A stretch of DNA of 64,000 nucleotides from NCBI RefSeq assembly GCF_001424345.1, contig NZ_LMPF01000023.1:465983-529982 (forward strand), read 5' to 3'. The stretch comes from Burkholderia sp. Leaf177 (lineage in GTDB: Bacteria; Pseudomonadota; Gammaproteobacteria; Burkholderiales; Burkholderiaceae). Positions 17,839 through 27,553 of the stretch are shown here, one piece after another. Every line of letters begins with the position of its first letter. The stretch's first letter is position 1. The notes beneath the pieces were generated by a model that worked only from the letters and a program-made list of their open reading frames with translations, was not told the DNA's origin and made no database searches. The translations under genes were made by a program, and so were the position numbers.

Positions 17839-20094
17839 ATGACCGATCCAGTTAATCCCGATCCCGCGATCGCACGTCTCGACGACACCGGTGCGCAATG
17901 CTTTCCGACGCCCGAACCCGCAGCCCGCGCCGACATTCCTTTCGGTTTCCCGCTCGGGCCTCAGCCCGCGGAGCCGGAACCAGCCCCAAACACAGACTTG
18001 GGCAATGCGCCCGCCCATCAGACCGCGCACGATTCCGATCCGTTTTTCCTCAGCGTGCTGAATGGCAGCACCGATTGCATCAAGATCCTGAAGCCCGACG
18101 GCACGCTCGAGTTCATGAACGCGAACGGCATTTGCCTGATGGAAATCGACGACTTCGCGCCGTTCAAGGGCAAGTCGTGGGTATCGTTATGGCCGGCGGA
18201 ATCGCGCGTTTTATTAAGCGATGCCATCAAAAACGCGCTGCAGGGAAACCATTCGCGGTTCGAAGCGCTTTGCCCGACGGCAAAAGGCACGCCGAAATAC
18301 TGGGAGGTCACGGTTTCGCCGGTGAAGGGTTCAGCGGGCGTGGATTGGCTTGTATCGATTTCCCGCGATATCACCGAGCGCGTGCTCAATCTGCGTTCGC
18401 TCGATACAGCGTTGCAGGAACAAAAGCGTCTTGCCGAAGCGCTCGAGCAGCACAAGGAGACGCTGGAACAGCGTATCGATGAAGTTGCGGCCGCGCTGCG
18501 CGCAAGCGAAGCGGAGCGTCGCGAGACGGCGGCGGTGCTCGCACAGTCGCAGAAAATGGACGCCGTCGGCAAGCTGACCGGTGGCGTGGCGCATGATTTC
18601 AACAATGTGCTGCAGGTCATCGGCGGGAATTTGCAGCTTGCGGCACAAATCGCAGGCGGAAACGAGACGTTGGCGCGGCGGCTCGCCAGCGCGCACGAAG
18701 CGGTCGAGCGCGGCGCGAAGCTCGCGTCGCAGTTGCTTGCATTCGCGCGCCGCCAGCCGCTGGAGCCTGTGGCGCTGGACATCGCGCGCTTGCTGCGCAG
18801 CTCGGACGACATGTTGCGCCGCGTGCTGGGCGAAACCATCGAACTGGAAACGGTCGTGTCGGGCGGACTGTGGAACACGCTGGCCGATCCGAACCATTTG
18901 CAGAACGTGATCGTGAATCTCGCCATCAATGCCCGCGATGCAATGGACGGCGCCGGCCGCCTGACCATAGAAGCCGGCAATGCCATGCTCGACGACGAAT
19001 ACACCCGCCATTACGACGAAGTTCGCAGCGGCCAGTACGTGATGATCGCCGTGTCCGATACTGGCGCCGGCATGGCGCCCGACGTGCTGGCGCAGGCTTT
19101 CGAGCCCTTCTTCACGACCAAGCCGGAAGGCCGCGGCACGGGACTGGGCCTGAGCATGGCTTACGGTTTCATGAAACAAACTGGCGGCCACATCAAACTC
19201 TACAGCGAACCGGGCGAGGGGACGACGGTCAAGCTTTACCTCCCGCGATCGATGGAAGAAGAAGCGCAGCGCGTGGAAACTTCGCACGAACCGGTGATGG
19301 GCGGCACGGAAACGATCCTCGTCGTGGAAGACGATCCGAACGTGCGCGCAACCGTCGTCGATACGCTGACCGAACTCGGCTACAACGTCCTGAAATCCGC
19401 CGACGCTCAAAGCGCGCTCAACGTGCTGGAAAGCGGCGTTCACATCGACTTGCTTTTTAGCGACGTGGTGATGCCCGGGCCGCTGCGCAGCGTCGATATG
19501 GCGAGGCGCGCGCGGGACATGCTGCCGTCGCTGGAAGTGCTGTTCACTTCCGGCTACACCGAAAACGCGATCGTTCATGGCGGCAGGCTCGATCCCGGCG
19601 TCGCGCTGATCAGCAAACCGTACAGGCGCGACGCGCTCGCACGCAAAGTACGTTCGATGCTGCGCGCCGAAGCAAGCGAACCGGAAGCCGAGGAAGTAGA
19701 ACAAGTGGCGCAAGCAGGGAACGCAGGAGACTACGCAGGTCCGCTGCGCGTGTTGATCGTGGAAGACGATGTCAACACGCGCGAAGCCACGCGCGAGTTG
19801 CTGGAACTGCTCGAAGCCGAGGTTCAAACGGTGGAAAGCGCCCAGGCTGCGCTCGATCTGATCGGCAACCAGACATTCGATGTCCTGCTCACCGACGTTC
19901 GCATGCCCGGCATGTCGGGCCTCGATCTGGCGCGCGCGGCGAAGCGTGTGCAGCCGCGCGTGCGCGTGGTGCTGGCATCGGGTTATGGCGCGGGAATCGC
20001 GGCGGAACTGGGCGATGATTTGAACGACGCGACCTTGCTGCCAAAACCTTTCAACTTCGATCAGCTCGAACAGGCCGTATTCAAGAAGCCATGA
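17839..20094 (+). CDS. Soluble PAS hybrid histidine kinase with two receivers
   Basis: The protein is 751 residues from the ATG at 17839; 17665 is an alternative start, and neither has a good ribosome site. A disordered Pro-rich head (1-60) precedes a PAS domain (about 65-175), then a coiled coil and HisKA of the GGVAHDFNNVLQ type (His near 253). HATPase with GTGLGLSMAYG follows, and two receivers (about 492-615 and 635-750; phospho-Asp in LFSDVVMPG and LLTDVRMPG). No membrane helix is present, so it senses a cytosolic signal. Its last 14 bases overlap the convergent kinase gene. Confidence 0.9.
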   Translation: MTDPVNPDPAIARLDDTGAQCFPTPEPAARADIPFGFPLGPQPAEPEPAPNTDLGNAPAHQTAHDSDPFFLSVLNGSTDCIKILKPDGTLEFMNANGICLMEIDDFAPFKGKSWVSLWPAESRVLLSDAIKNALQGNHSRFEALCPTAKGTPKYWEVTVSPVKGSAGVDWLVSISRDITERVLNLRSLDTALQEQKRLAEALEQHKETLEQRIDEVAAALRASEAERRETAAVLAQSQKMDAVGKLTGGVAHDFNNVLQVIGGNLQLAAQIAGGNETLARRLASAHEAVERGAKLASQLLAFARRQPLEPVALDIARLLRSSDDMLRRVLGETIELETVVSGGLWNTLADPNHLQNVIVNLAINARDAMDGAGRLTIEAGNAMLDDEYTRHYDEVRSGQYVMIAVSDTGAGMAPDVLAQAFEPFFTTKPEGRGTGLGLSMAYGFMKQTGGHIKLYSEPGEGTTVKLYLPRSMEEEAQRVETSHEPVMGGTETILVVEDDPNVRATVVDTLTELGYNVLKSADAQSALNVLESGVHIDLLFSDVVMPGPLRSVDMARRARDMLPSLEVLFTSGYTENAIVHGGRLDPGVALISKPYRRDALARKVRSMLRAEASEPEAEEVEQVAQAGNAGDYAGPLRVLIVEDDVNTREATRELLELLEAEVQTVESAQAALDLIGNQTFDVLLTDVRMPGMSGLDLARAAKRVQPRVRVVLASGYGAGIAAELGDDLNDATLLPKPFNFDQLEQAVFKKP

Positions 20095-21457
20095 CGGCTT
20101 GCGGCGCGCGCGTGGTTTGAGATACCGCGCCGCCGTCCGCGCCGGGATAACCGGCCATCACAGGAACCACGATCCGCACGATCAAGCCGTGCTCTGGCGC
20201 GTTGCTTATTTCGCATCGGCCGCCGAGTTCGCGTGCAAGCCGGCCGACTATCGCCAGGCCAAGTCCGCAATGGCCGTCGCCGGCGCGCGCCGGATCGAGA
20301 CGCACGAAGGGCTTGCGGGCATCGGCGAGACGCTCGGGCGGAATACCGTTGCCATGGTCACGCACTGTAATTAACCATTCGTGGCCGCGCCGGGCCGTGC
20401 TGATATCGACGGGTGGCGCGCCGTGTTCGAGCGCGTTGTCGACCAGATTTGTCACCAGCCGGTCAAGCGATGTCCGCGGCAACCGGAATCCTTCGCCCGC
20501 CAGCAATTCCAGCCGGAACAACGCGTTGTCGCCGGCTTCGTCGTGCGCAAACTGTTCCGCCAGGAAGCCATCGACGCCAACTGCCGGTCCCACCGAAGGC
20601 GTGCTCGCCGCGAACTCCAGAAACTGCTGCACGATACGCGTGAGCGAATCAATATCGCGGATGAAATGGGCGCGCTCCGCGTCGTCATCTACCAGCACGC
20701 TCGCCCGTAATTTCAGGCGCGTGAGCGGCGCTTTCAGATCGTGCGCGATACCCGCAAGCATCACGGCTTTTTCGTCGTCGGCGTCGTTGATCTGCCGCAT
20801 CATCTGGTTGAACGCGCGGATCAGATCGCGCAATTCGCGCGGACCGCGCTCCTCGACAGGCACCGGACGCTCACCTGTGCCGAATTGCCGCGCGCTTTGC
20901 GCGACACGCGATAAAGGCCGCTGCAACTGCCACGCGGCCACCAGCGAGAGGATCACGGCCGCCAGCAACATGCCCACGGATTCGACCAGAATCGGCGCCG
21001 CCTCGGGCAAGTCCACCGGCGTCACGATCCAGTTCGGATTATCGGGATAACGGACCCACAGACGCGGCGAATGATTCGGGCCATCGACGGCAATCTGGGC
21101 GCCGCGCGGGAGCATATTGCGCAACTCCCGCACCAGATGCACGACCGGGCCGTGATCCGGCTCGCGCAAGGCGACGCCGTCGGGAAGATTCGCGGCCAGA
21201 ACGAGCTTTGCGTTCAGCGCCGGCGCGATACGCACGCCCTGGCGGGCGTCGTCGTTCGCGGCGGCCAGCACGAGCAAGAGACCGCGCGCGTAACCTTCGG
21301 CATCGTGATGAGGACGCTGCACGGTCAGCACCGCGAACCAGCAAGCCTGCACGGCGAAAAGCACGACGAGCGAAATGAGCGCCATGCGCCCGAACAGCGA
21401 ATTGAACGGGTTGTTCCGGCCAGAAAAGCCGCGGGCCGATTTGCCGAAAAGCTTCAT
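20081..21457 (-). CDS. EnvZ-like membrane sensor histidine kinase
   Basis: The 458-residue protein has a transmembrane helix at about 24-46, a periplasmic domain of about 110 residues and a second helix at 158-178. HAMP (180-232), HisKA with AGIAHDLKAPLTRL (phospho-His239) and HATPase with CGLGLAIVGRLA follow. Its start overlaps the stop of the response regulator upstream (ATGA at 21454-21457), so the two are translationally coupled. It probably phosphorylates that regulator and possibly the divergent paralogue. Confidence 0.92.
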   Translation of the reverse strand: MKLFGKSARGFSGRNNPFNSLFGRMALISLVVLFAVQACWFAVLTVQRPHHDAEGYARGLLLVLAAANDDARQGVRIAPALNAKLVLAANLPDGVALREPDHGPVVHLVRELRNMLPRGAQIAVDGPNHSPRLWVRYPDNPNWIVTPVDLPEAAPILVESVGMLLAAVILSLVAAWQLQRPLSRVAQSARQFGTGERPVPVEERGPRELRDLIRAFNQMMRQINDADDEKAVMLAGIAHDLKAPLTRLKLRASVLVDDDAERAHFIRDIDSLTRIVQQFLEFAASTPSVGPAVGVDGFLAEQFAHDEAGDNALFRLELLAGEGFRLPRTSLDRLVTNLVDNALEHGAPPVDISTARRGHEWLITVRDHGNGIPPERLADARKPFVRLDPARAGDGHCGLGLAIVGRLARELGGRCEISNAPEHGLIVRIVVPVMAGYPGADGGAVSQTTRAPQAVMAS

Positions 21458-22194
21458 ACCGGCGCTGCGGAATCGGGGCGGTCGCGGACTCCGTCGGGAT
21501 CGGGAATGAACACGTAGCCTTGGCCGCGCACGGTCTGCACGTGACGCGGACTGGCCGGGTCTTCTTCGATGATCCTCCGCAAGCGCCAGATGGGTACGTC
21601 CAGGCTACGGTCGCTGAAAGTGGCGTCGTCCCGATGCACGAGATCGTGGATCAGCACCCGCGACAAGATCTTGTACGGATGTTTGACCAGCACCTTGAGC
21701 AACGCGAATTCGCTGTCGCGCAAGGAGATGCGCTCGGTTCCGCTCACCAGCGCGCGCGTGACGAAGTCGAGTTCGAAGCGGCCGAAACGCTCGCTGGCGC
21801 GGGTTTCGGGACGCGCGGAGGAAGCGGGCGCGCGCCGTCGCAAAACCGTATCGATACGCGCAAGCAGTTCGCGCGGATCGAAGGGCTTGGAAAGGTAATC
21901 GTCGGCACCGAGTTCAAGGCCTTCCACCTTTTCCGTCACGCTGTCGCGCGCGGTGACGAAGATCACCGGAATGTCGTCGCCGGCGGCGCGCACCTGGCGC
22001 AACGCGGTCAGGCCGTCCACGCCGGGCATCATGATGTCCAGAACCACAATGGACGGTCGCTCGACTTCCAGCCTCCGGCGCAAGGCGGTGCCGTCGTGCA
22101 GGACGGTAACGTCGAGCCCGCGCGTAGTCAGGAAGCGGCTCAGCAGGTCGCACACTGCCGGGTCGTCGTCGACGATCAATACCGATGTAGTCAT
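21454..22194 (-). CDS. OmpR-family response regulator
   Basis: The 246-residue protein has a receiver with acidic pocket DDD at 10-11, phospho-Asp53 (VVLDIMMPG) and Lys in YLSKPFDPREL. A winged-helix DNA-binding domain (about 135-235) ends in VQTVRGQGYVFIPD. It is the first gene of a two-gene operon with the EnvZ-like kinase. It is closely related to the divergent regulator at 22443, and the two start 248 bases apart. Confidence 0.93.
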   Translation of the reverse strand: MTTSVLIVDDDPAVCDLLSRFLTTRGLDVTVLHDGTALRRRLEVERPSIVVLDIMMPGVDGLTALRQVRAAGDDIPVIFVTARDSVTEKVEGLELGADDYLSKPFDPRELLARIDTVLRRRAPASSARPETRASERFGRFELDFVTRALVSGTERISLRDSEFALLKVLVKHPYKILSRVLIHDLVHRDDATFSDRSLDVPIWRLRRIIEEDPASPRHVQTVRGQGYVFIPDPDGVRDRPDSAAPV

Positions 22195-22442
22195 GCCGGA
22201 AATTTTAGCTGCGCAGGATAAGGATGCGGCCTTTCCATGACACTGGCATGGTTACGGATTCTTACGCGACAAGGCGCGGAATATCGCCGTTTCTCGTGCG
22301 CCGATCGGCCGGACCCTTAGGCGGCGCGGCTTGCCGTTCTGGAGTGAGCCGGGCGTCCATCTACCTTCCGTGCAATCCGATGAAAGGCGCGGAAAGGAAT
22401 CCCTGTCGCGAAAGTCACGTTGCGCGTCTTAGAATTCATCGC

Positions 22443-23192
22443 ATGACCCAACACGTTCTTCTCGTCGACGACGACCCCGTAGTGCGCGACCTCGTGCGCG
22501 AATACTTGCAAGGCCACGGCCTGGCGGTATCGGTGATGCACGACGGTACGGGCCTCAAGCGCCGCCTGGACGCCGAGCGGCCGTCCATTGTCGTGCTCGA
22601 CGTGATGATGCCCGAGCAGGACGGCATCAGCGCGCTGCGCGAACTGCGTGCGTCCGGCGACGATATCCCCGTGATCTTCCTGACCGCGCGTTCCGACGTG
22701 ATCGACCGGGTGATCGGCCTGGAACTCGGCGCCGACGATTACCTCGCCAAACCCTTCGATCCACGCGAACTGCTCGCGCGTATCCGGACGGTCTTGCGGC
22801 GGCGCGATGCGGCGTCGCCGGGAGCGCCGGAGGACCGCCCGCCATACCGGTTCGGTCCGTACGAGGTGGATTTCGCCGCGCGCGAATTGCGTCATAACGG
22901 CCAGCGCGTGCCGCTTCGATCGGGCGAATTCGCGACGCTCAAGATCTTCGTCAAGAACGAGATGGTCGTGCTCACGCGCGCGCAGCTCAACGAAAAGCTG
23001 CGCGGGCAGGCCGGAACGTACAGGGATCGCAGCCTCGATGTTTCCATCTGGCGCTTGCGGCGTTTGCTCGAAGCCGATCCCTCCGATCCGCGCTATGTGC
23101 AGACCGTATGGGGACAAGGCTATATCTTCGTGCCGCAGGGCGAGACCGGCGCGGTCGAGCGGGCGTTGCGGCGGGCATCGACGGACGATTGA
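22443..23192 (+). CDS. OmpR-family response regulator, paralogue of the divergent gene
   Basis: The 249-residue protein starts at the ATG at 22443, where receiver homology begins; a longer upstream frame is not supported. Phospho-Asp53 (VVLDVMMPE), KPFDPRELLARI and the winged-helix end YVQTVWGQGYIFVPQ parallel the regulator at 21454-22194 almost block for block, including length. No kinase gene follows it. It is therefore an orphan regulator that may share the EnvZ-like kinase or answer to a distant one. Confidence 0.92.
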   Translation: MTQHVLLVDDDPVVRDLVREYLQGHGLAVSVMHDGTGLKRRLDAERPSIVVLDVMMPEQDGISALRELRASGDDIPVIFLTARSDVIDRVIGLELGADDYLAKPFDPRELLARIRTVLRRRDAASPGAPEDRPPYRFGPYEVDFAARELRHNGQRVPLRSGEFATLKIFVKNEMVVLTRAQLNEKLRGQAGTYRDRSLDVSIWRLRRLLEADPSDPRYVQTVWGQGYIFVPQGETGAVERALRRASTDD

Positions 23193-23327
23193 GCTTTAAG
23201 ACGCGTTCCAACGGCGCGGATTGATATGTATCCGCTGAAATGATCCGTTACCAACTGCATCAGTTATTTCTTCGCTACCCGCATAAGATCGTTCCCATAG
23301 TCCCGAACACGGGAACGGAGAACTCAA

Positions 23328-23660
23328 ATGAAACGCGTAGCTGCAGTGTTGTTGATGGCCGGTAGTCTCACTGTTGCAGGTCAGGCGTCCGCGCATGGCG
23401 GACATGGAGACGGCGGCGCCGTGGTGGGTGCGTTGCTGGGCGGTGCGGTGATTGGCGCGCTGGTGGGGTCCGCAGTTGCGCCACAGCCTGTGTACGCAGC
23501 ACCCGTTTATGCTCAGCCGGTCTACGCGCAACCCGCTTACCAGCCGGTTTATGCGCAGCCAGGCCCGCCGCCTGGATCGTGCTACGACAGCTATCGCGGT
23601 GCATATGTGCCGTGCGCGCCGCCGCCCCCGCGTGGCTATTATCAGCAGCAAGGCTGGTAA
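23328..23660 (+). CDS. Exported glycine-zipper protein with PVYAQP repeats
   Basis: The 110-residue protein has a signal peptide (about 1-22, ending QASA). A His/Gly stretch (HGGHGDGG) follows, then a glycine-zipper segment (GALLGGAVIGALVGS, about 32-48) that could insert into or pack against a membrane. A tail contains repeated PVYA/PVYAQP units, two cysteines and a Pro-rich end. GGAGAA precedes the ATG. Similar small envelope proteins are common in Burkholderia, without assigned function. It ends at a strong terminator. Confidence 0.8.
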   Translation: MKRVAAVLLMAGSLTVAGQASAHGGHGDGGAVVGALLGGAVIGALVGSAVAPQPVYAAPVYAQPVYAQPAYQPVYAQPGPPPGSCYDSYRGAYVPCAPPPPRGYYQQQGW

Positions 23661-23685
23661 ATACGAGCTAAGTTGGATGCTGGAA

Positions 23686-23714
23686 ACGAACCGGGCGCAC
23701 AGCCCGGTTTTTTC
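23686..23714 (+). terminator. Rho-independent terminator
   Basis: Stem AACCGGGC / GCCCGGTT with a five-base loop is followed by a T run, about 30 bases after the glycine-zipper gene. Confidence 0.9.
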
Positions 23715-23928
23715 ATTTAAGCCCTCTTGAATCTTGCTGACGATGACTTGTCCACGCATGCCGAGGTCACAAGTGCCGCGTCGTACGTAAACACCCGGAT
23801 GCCCGTCTGGCAAGGCTTACCGGCCTTCAAATATATGCTTGAGCGGCACGCCGCTTGCAGTATTGGAAGGGCGGGCGTTGCGACTTTGTCCTTCGCAACG
23901 CAATCAACGGAATATCCAGGAGGTTGTA

Positions 23929-24294
23929 GTGAAACATATATCGAAGAAAATCGTGGTGTCGGCTCTTGTCCTCGGCCTTTCAGGTGGTGTGTTCGCGCAA
24001 GCGGGCGGCGGCGGTGGAGCAGGCGGCGGTGCTGGTGGCGGCGGTGGCGCTGCAGGTGGCGCCGGCGGTAACGGCGCGGGCGTCGGCGGTGGCGGCAGTG
24101 GCGGAATGGGCGGCGCGAATTCCGGTGGCGCGAACGGCGCGGGCATGGCAACGGCGCCTGGCACCACGGCAACCGGCGGCGGCGTAGGCACAGGCACGGG
24201 CAGCGCGCCGAATATGAAGGCAAACGGCAGCAGCACGAACAACAACGGTCACGTTGCAGCGCCGAGCGGCGGCGCCATGTCCAAGCCGCAATAA
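23929..24294 (+). CDS. Exported glycine-rich low-complexity protein
   Basis: The protein has 121 residues from a GTG at 23929, chosen because AGGAGG lies 5 bases upstream and a clean signal peptide (KHISKKIVV start, GVFAQ cleavage) begins there. The mature chain is almost wholly Gly, Ala, Ser, Asn and Thr with no fold-forming core, so it is likely disordered at the cell surface or in the periplasm. Function is unknown. It has its own terminator. Confidence 0.7.
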   Translation: MKHISKKIVVSALVLGLSGGVFAQAGGGGGAGGGAGGGGGAAGGAGGNGAGVGGGGSGGMGGANSGGANGAGMATAPGTTATGGGVGTGTGSAPNMKANGSSTNNNGHVAAPSGGAMSKPQ

Positions 24295-24318
24295 GCGGAA
24301 AGTAGAAGCTGGCCGGAA

Positions 24319-24348
24319 GTGAGCTGCTAGTGAGCTGCTAGTGAGCTG
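24319..24348 (+). repeat. Short tandem repeat (GTGAGCTGCTA)
   Basis: Two full 11-base copies and most of a third lie between the glycine-rich gene and its terminator. Confidence 0.8.
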
Positions 24349-24363
24349 GAAGCGGGCCGAAAG

Positions 24364-24402
24364 CGAGCCGGTTGCGTCGATGGATGCAGCCGGCTCTTTT
24401 TT
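24364..24402 (+). terminator. Rho-independent terminator after the glycine-rich gene
   Basis: Stem GAGCCGG / CCGGCTC with a loop of about 19 bases (itself partly paired) is followed by six T residues. Confidence 0.85.
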
Positions 24403-24593
24403 CGTCCGTGACACGCTGGAATGTCGTTAGCCGCACACGGCCTGCTTATTTCCGGCACATAATGCAAAGCATGCGAAAGCCTTGCCCCCCGTGCGATTAG
24501 CTGCGCCTTAGCCTTTGCCTCGTGTGGGCTTTAAAACGCAACTGACATGACTGGAAGGCGGCTCTGTTTTTAAAGTGCCGCTTGCTTGTCCGG

Positions 24594-26792
24594 ATGACCG
24601 GGCTACCCGATTGGAGACATCGCGCTTTGCATTCGTCGGATTCCGCGGCACTCGACTTGCCTCTGCCTTTGCGCAATTTCGCCGGAACGCGGCGAATCTT
24701 GCTGTTGGTGCTGGCGGCATCGGTTCTGTTTCCGGTCGCTTTCCTGCTCGGCTACGGTTATTACGATTACCAGCGCCGGATGGAGGACGCCGACGATATC
24801 GCCGATCGGATTGCGCGCGTCGCCAATGAACACGCGAGCAAGGTGCTGGACCTGAACCGCCAGATGTCGACGCGCGTGGTGGAAATGCTCGGCAATAGCG
24901 ACGACACCCGCATTCGCGCAAACCAGAAGCCGATCCATGAACGCCTGAGCGAGATCGGCGAATCTTTTTCGCACGTGGCCGGAATTACCGTGTTCGGCGT
25001 GGCGGGCGAGATGCTGGCGAGCAATCGTTTCTATCCGGTTCCCTCGGTTTCCATCGCCTCGCGCGATGATTTTGTCACCGGCCGCGCCATTCGTCCCGAT
25101 CCGTATTTTTCGCTTCCGCTTATCGGCAAGGTGGCTCAAAGCGATGTGTTCACAACCAGCGTAGGGCGAAGCGCGAACGACGGACACTTCCTCGGCCTGG
25201 TATCGATTGCGCTAAAACGCGAGTATTTCTCGAGCTTCTACAACGATCTTTCGAACGGCGATCCGGGCGTGACCGTGGGTCTTTATCGGCGCGATGGCGG
25301 CATTCTCGTGCGCGAACCGCCGGGACCATCGAGCATTTCGCACGCACGCAATTCGGCGTTCACGTCCGCCATGCGCAGTAACGAGCTGTTCGGCCGCGTC
25401 CGGCTGAATTCGAGCGTGGACGGCGTCGAGCGCATCCTGGCTTTTCGGCGCGTGGGCGATTATCCGCTGTACGTTGCAAGCGGTTTTCCCACGGCCGTCA
25501 TCTCCGCGAACTGGCGCAGGCACTACGTGCTGATCGCGGTGATCACGGCCGTGCCGTGCATCGCGGTCTGGGTGCTGGTGCTGTTTTCCCTGCGCCAGTT
25601 GCGCGCGCAGCAATCCGCCTGGGAACGTTGGCAGGCGGAAGTTGCGATGCGGCTTTCGGCGGAAGCGTCGAGCCGGCAGTTGCGGCGCATGGGCGCGCTC
25701 GGCAATCTGGTTGCCAACGTGGCACACGACTTCAATAACTTGCTGATGGTGGTATCGGCGAATATGGAGCTGGCCCGCCGCAAGAATTTCAACGGGCTGG
25801 AGAGGGAAGTGCTCGCGGTGGAACGCGCAACCGCCGGCGCCGAAGCGCTCGCGCGGCGTTTGCTCAGCGTCGCGCGCAAGCAACCGCTCAAGCAGGAAGC
25901 CATCGATCTCACCACGTGGCTGCCCGCCGCGGCCGGCCTGATTGAAACTGCGGTTGGCGACAAGATCCAGGTCAAGGTGCAGGTTTCGCCCGACATGTGG
26001 GGCGTGCGCGCGGACGCCACGGAACTGGAATTCGCAATCATCAACATTGCAGTCAACGCGCGCGATGCCATGCCGCACGGCGGCCGTTTCGCGATTCGCT
26101 GCCAGAACGTGCGCGTAACCGCCGACAACGCTCTTGCCGACGGCGATTACGCGCTTCTGGCCTTTACCGACAGCGGCGAAGGCATGAACGAAGTCACCGC
26201 CCGCCGCGCGTTCGAACCGCTTTTCACGACCAAGCTGAGCGGTGCGGGTACGGGACTCGGGCTGGCGCAGGTTCTGGCGGCTTGCGAGCAGGCGGGCGGA
26301 ACCGCGCGGCTGGATAGCGTTCCCGGACGAGGCACGACCGTGCGCCTGTATTTGCCGCGCTGGAACATTGCGCCGCAGATGCCGCTGGACGGCGCGGATA
26401 CAAACAGCGAAGGCCTCGCATCGATCAAGTCCGATGCGGCGCTCACTCCCGGTTCGGTCTTGCTGGTGGAGGATAATGAAGAGGTTGCGGCCGGCGTCGC
26501 GGCGGTGCTCGCCACGTTTGGCTGCGACGTGCGTCACGAGCTTACCGCCGACAAAGCCTTCGATGTCCTCAATGAAGGCGGACGCTTTGACCTGGTTTTA
26601 TCGGATATTCAGATGCCCGGGCGGCTCAACGGAATCGACCTGGCGGAGAAAGTGCGCGGCACCTGGCCCGCGCAGAGAATCGTGTTGATGACCGGTTACG
26701 CCGATGAATTCGAACGCGCGCGCCACACGGGCGTGACGATCCTCGCGAAGCCGTTCAATATCGATGAATTGCGGGAACTCGTGCACGGATAA
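24594..26792 (+). CDS. Membrane hybrid histidine kinase with periplasmic Cache-like sensor
   Basis: The protein is 732 residues from the ATG at 24594; a TTG four codons upstream is an alternative. A transmembrane helix (about 35-57) leads to a periplasmic domain of about 240 residues with Cache-like features (FSHVAGITVFGVAGEML, RAIRPDPYFSLPLIGKV, SSVDGVERILAFRRV). A second helix lies at about 310-335. HisKA of the NVAHDFNNLLMV type, HATPase with GAGTGLGLAQV and a receiver (about 620-730; LVLSDIQMPG) follow. It should bind a small ligand outside the membrane. It is monocistronic. Confidence 0.88.
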   Translation: MTGLPDWRHRALHSSDSAALDLPLPLRNFAGTRRILLLVLAASVLFPVAFLLGYGYYDYQRRMEDADDIADRIARVANEHASKVLDLNRQMSTRVVEMLGNSDDTRIRANQKPIHERLSEIGESFSHVAGITVFGVAGEMLASNRFYPVPSVSIASRDDFVTGRAIRPDPYFSLPLIGKVAQSDVFTTSVGRSANDGHFLGLVSIALKREYFSSFYNDLSNGDPGVTVGLYRRDGGILVREPPGPSSISHARNSAFTSAMRSNELFGRVRLNSSVDGVERILAFRRVGDYPLYVASGFPTAVISANWRRHYVLIAVITAVPCIAVWVLVLFSLRQLRAQQSAWERWQAEVAMRLSAEASSRQLRRMGALGNLVANVAHDFNNLLMVVSANMELARRKNFNGLEREVLAVERATAGAEALARRLLSVARKQPLKQEAIDLTTWLPAAAGLIETAVGDKIQVKVQVSPDMWGVRADATELEFAIINIAVNARDAMPHGGRFAIRCQNVRVTADNALADGDYALLAFTDSGEGMNEVTARRAFEPLFTTKLSGAGTGLGLAQVLAACEQAGGTARLDSVPGRGTTVRLYLPRWNIAPQMPLDGADTNSEGLASIKSDAALTPGSVLLVEDNEEVAAGVAAVLATFGCDVRHELTADKAFDVLNEGGRFDLVLSDIQMPGRLNGIDLAEKVRGTWPAQRIVLMTGYADEFERARHTGVTILAKPFNIDELRELVHG

Positions 26793-26828
26793 GACCGGCT
26801 TTCAAGCGCCCGTTATTCGCCGTATATC

Positions 26829-27416
26829 TCAATAGCCCACTTGGGCACCCGGAGGTTCGGTATCGAACTGGGATGAGATTTTCTTGACCTGAAGGCTGAC
26901 TTTCTCGGCATACGCTTTCGATCCGCCGTAGCTTTTCAGCGCGGCATCCACGTCGCCGCGCGCCGACTGCACATAGCCATGGAGAATGGCGGAGCCGGCT
27001 TCAATATTTGCATCGGCTTCCGTCAGGTCGATATTGCGCACCAGTTTCTTATGCGCCGACGGAACCACCTGCATCAATCCGGTCGCGCCGTTCGCGCCGC
27101 GCGCGTTTTCCTTGAAGCGGGATTCGATCGAGATGATCGCGAGCAACAGCGCGGGAGGAAGCGAATATTTCGATGCCGCCGACATCACCGCCGACGAAAT
27201 CTGCTCGGCTTTCGCGCGCGCAACACCGAATTTCTGCGAGATGAGGCGGGAAACCTGATGTTTCGCCTGAGCGTCGGCATCGGCTTCACTGGCGGCGAGA
27301 GTCTGGTCCATGACGGCCGCAGTCCTCTCCATGGAGCGTTCCTGAGCCGTGGCGTTCTGCATCGCGCCTAGCGACAGGCTGAACGTCAGCGTCATCAAGA
27401 AGAGTAGTCGGCTCAT
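26829..27416 (-). CDS. Periplasmic lytic transglycosylase (SLT family)
   Basis: The 195-residue protein has a signal peptide of about 24 residues. The SLT catalytic glutamate is E98 in AIISIESRF, followed by GATGLMQVVPSAHKK and the closing helix AALKSYGGSKAY. It cleaves peptidoglycan glycan strands with anhydromuramyl formation. It is short and single-domain, like Burkholderia homologues near secretion or envelope genes, but no such system is adjacent here. Confidence 0.9.
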   Translation of the reverse strand: MSRLLFLMTLTFSLSLGAMQNATAQERSMERTAAVMDQTLAASEADADAQAKHQVSRLISQKFGVARAKAEQISSAVMSAASKYSLPPALLLAIISIESRFKENARGANGATGLMQVVPSAHKKLVRNIDLTEADANIEAGSAILHGYVQSARGDVDAALKSYGGSKAYAEKVSLQVKKISSQFDTEPPGAQVGY

Positions 27417-27553
27417 GGAGGAAGTGCCATCGGAAGGAAGGTCGCATTATACCGATGGAAAAAATCCTTGCAAATCATGCGCTTGGTCGAAATGGCGAAT
27501 TACGCTGACGAATATCGAGATGCGCGACCCAGGCGCACGGTTGTCGCTGCGCT

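Noticed and set aside
18331..19827. 498-residue minus-strand frame opposite a hybrid kinase
   Set aside because: Shadow frame with no recognisable domain; the sense strand is a full kinase.
24319..24348. CRISPR-like short repeats
   Set aside because: Units are directly adjacent with no spacers and there are only two to three copies; no cas genes.
25212..26537. 441-residue minus-strand frame opposite the Cache hybrid kinase
   Set aside because: Shadow frame; Arg/His-rich and without ribosome site.
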